Position numbers and translations under genes: made by a program. The notes below the pieces were generated by a model, which was given only the letters and a program-made list of their open reading frames with translations, searched no databases and was not told the origin of the DNA. This document shows, piece after piece, positions 62,301 to 64,000 of a DNA stretch of 64,000 nt (its first letter is position 1; each line of letters begins with the position of its first letter). The stretch covers positions 126,146,292 to 126,210,291 of the forward strand of contig CM041084.1 in the NCBI GenBank assembly GCA_023079485.1, in the 5' to 3' direction. The DNA is from Archilochus colubris (taxonomy: Eukaryota > Chordata > Aves > Apodiformes > Trochilidae).

Positions 62301-63422
62301 CCCAGTACATCACTCCTCACATCAGGCAGCACCACCCCATGAGGATCCAGCTGTCTGAAGGCAAAGCAGTCATGTCAAGTTGCCAAAAGGCTTGGCTTCC
62401 TGTAGGGTCTTGCTACATCTATGCTTGGAGCATCATTTATATGTAAGGTATTTGATATTTTTAAGTTTCAAAATATCAGACCTGCTGATGTTTTGGGTAA
62501 GTGGAGAGATAAAATTGAAGTTTGTCAAAGGCAAACACAAAATAACAGAGAAAAGAGGTTGCATCAACGTTGTGTCAAACTTTCTGTTGTCTAAAATCTT
62601 CAGTGACAACAGGGTATATTTGGTTCACTGGATGGGTAACAGTCAACAGTCTGGTTCTTCTGTTTCTACCATGTACTTGGATAAAAGGAGTCCATCTAGC
62701 CTTCTACTTGCTCTTCCTGGGAAAGGTGGGGGTTTTTTATAAGAGAAGAGACTTGCAATGGAGTCTGCTTTGTACCTCTCACCAACAAAAGCCAAGGATG
62801 GCTATGACCCTCTGAGATTTCTTACTTTGCAACCAACCAAATGTGAAAAGGGCTGGAAGCCCTCAGCCATGAAAAAAGAAGATAGGAATCTATCATCTGT
62901 CACATGCCTTTGTTGCACATAGCTTTTCATTTTAGGCCTCATTTAATCCAATATAGCAGCTTAAAAAATAGATCTTTATTCTACCATCTCTTTTAAGGGA
63001 AGTCTCTTGATGATTTTTTGATCTCTATTTCTGCTGAATCGGATTGTATAATTTTTTTCTTTTCTTCAGATTGTCTCTCCTACTTAGGCTTTCAAGCTCA
63101 TTTTTTCTTTACTTTATCTATACCCATCAAGGCCTTTTCTTCCATCTATACAATGTCTCAAATTCACTCTTTGAAACAAAGAGAGAGCTCAGGACCTTTC
63201 AAGTCCCCAGGTCTACAAAAATCTGTACAAAGTCACTCCCTCATCTTGGGTGTATTTTGTGTTACCAGTTAGCTGTAAAAGATTTAAAGATATATAAAAA
63301 TTGTTTGTAATGGTGAATATTAGTGTATTTTTGTAAAATAAATTAAATAAAATAAATGCTTTTGCAAAGCTTTATGGGAAAGATATTTCTAAATGCCAAC
63401 AAACCTGAGAAAATTACAGAAT
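56386..63422. other. Long stretch with no recognisable gene
   Basis: About 7 kb of AT-rich DNA. The longest frames (61728-62048, 106 codons; 62380-62742, 120 codons, both plus) show no family features. A weak CR1-like stretch at 59936-60120 is too diverged to call. A simple AATAA-type repeat lies at 63335-63357. Confidence 0.45.
63335..63357. repeat. AAATA-type simple repeat
   Basis: Short AATAAA/AAATT units just upstream of the CR1 at the window end. Confidence 0.5.
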
Positions 63423-64000
63423 TATCTTTGAGAGCAGCCCTGTGCAGAAAGACTTGGGAGTACTGGTGACAATGGACATTAGATGACAGTGTGTGATTGC
63501 AACCCAGAAGGTCAACAGAAACATGGCCAGCAGATCAAGGGAGGTGATTCTCCCCCTCCACTCCTCTCTTGTGAGACCCCACTTGAAGTACTGTGTCCAC
63601 TTTTTAAGCCCTCAGCAGAGAAAGGACACAGAGCTGTTGGAGTGAATCCAGAGGAGGGACACAAAGCTGATCAGAGAGCTGGAGCATCTCTTCTCCAATG
63701 ACAGGCTGAGAGAGTTGAGGTTGTTCAGCCTGGAGAAGAGAAGGCTCCAGGGAGACCTTATTGTGTCCTTTCAATATATAAAGGTGGCTTATAAGACAAA
63801 GGAACACTTTTTACCAAGGCCTGTAGTGATAGACCAAGGGGAATGCATTCAAACTGAAAGGTTTAGTTTAGAGATAAGGAGGAAATTTTTTACAGAGGGT
63901 GATGAGACACTGGAAGAGGTTGCTCAGGGAAGTTGTCAATGCCCCCTCCCTTGGAGTGTCCAAAGCCAGGTTGGATGAGGCTTTGAATAGCCTGATCTAG
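63423..64000 (+). mobile_element. CR1 LINE 3' part, plus strand, cut by the window end
   Basis: It begins at the ORF2 region corresponding to LESSPVQKDLGVLVT (TTGAGAGCAGCCCTGTGCAG) and continues through [39 protein letters not shown] (about 63705-63760) and the 3' part with a C-terminal TLEEVAQGSCQ-like segment near 63910. It is still in the ORF2 end at base 64000, so the 3' UTR lies outside. Several frameshifts and stops are present. Confidence 0.92.

Noticed and set aside
1..64000. Search for tRNA, rRNA, snRNA genes, CRISPR-like arrays or bacterial operons
   Set aside because: No tRNA B-box with matching arms, no U6/5S-like block, no regularly spaced repeats and no coding density of a prokaryote were found by eye.

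Overview
The window reads as non-coding vertebrate nuclear DNA, most likely from a bird. The main evidence is its transposable-element set. I see fifteen fragments of the CR1 LINE (the main retroposon of birds and reptiles), recognised by degenerate ORF2 reverse-transcriptase sequence and by 3' tails ending in ATTCTATGATTCTATG-type repeats. There is also a pair of ~780 bp LTRs of a type common in bird genomes, and a compact 321 bp solo LTR with a 6 bp target-site duplication. No L1/Alu/B1-type elements and no dense bacterial-style coding were seen. The species cannot be named from what is visible. I found no intact host protein-coding gene, rRNA, tRNA or CRISPR. The longer open frames are either decayed CR1 ORF2 or chance frames in AT-rich DNA.

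Layout: 0-1.7 kb is plain AT-rich DNA. At 1.7-2.6 kb there is a minus-strand CR1. From 2.6 to 9.8 kb the DNA is single-copy-looking, with simple repeats and an A-rich skewed stretch at 3.9-4.9 kb. At 9.8-14.9 kb lies a retroelement cluster: a CR1 tail, LTR copy 1, a 1.3 kb CR1 carrying much of the RT domain, and two more CR1 3' parts. From 14.9 to 26.7 kb the DNA is mostly unique, with candidate regulatory motifs (an RFX-type X-box, an inverted/direct repeat trio, tandem AP-1 sites and a GATA-motif array) and two small CR1 tails. At 26.7-27.8 kb is the best-preserved CR1. From 27.8 to 38.3 kb the DNA is unique, with a second X-box and one CR1 tail. At 38.3-40.7 kb is a second retroelement cluster: a CR1 tail, LTR copy 2 and the solo LTR. 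From 40.7 to 53.2 kb the DNA is unique apart from a CR1 tail. It contains a GC-richer island at 48.6-48.9 kb with four CCAAT boxes, the best promoter candidate in the window. From 53.2 to 56.4 kb there are three CR1 pieces, one internally deleted. From 56.4 to 63.4 kb nothing is recognisable, and the window ends inside a CR1.

No genes are seen working together. The likeliest interpretation is an intergenic or intronic segment. Any function would be regulatory (the CCAAT island, GATA array and X-boxes) and is inferred from motifs alone. I did not find a convincing new biological system. The items most worth checking are the CCAAT-box island with its downstream small ORF, the three-arm repeat at 21.9 kb, and the solo LTR with its exact target-site duplication.
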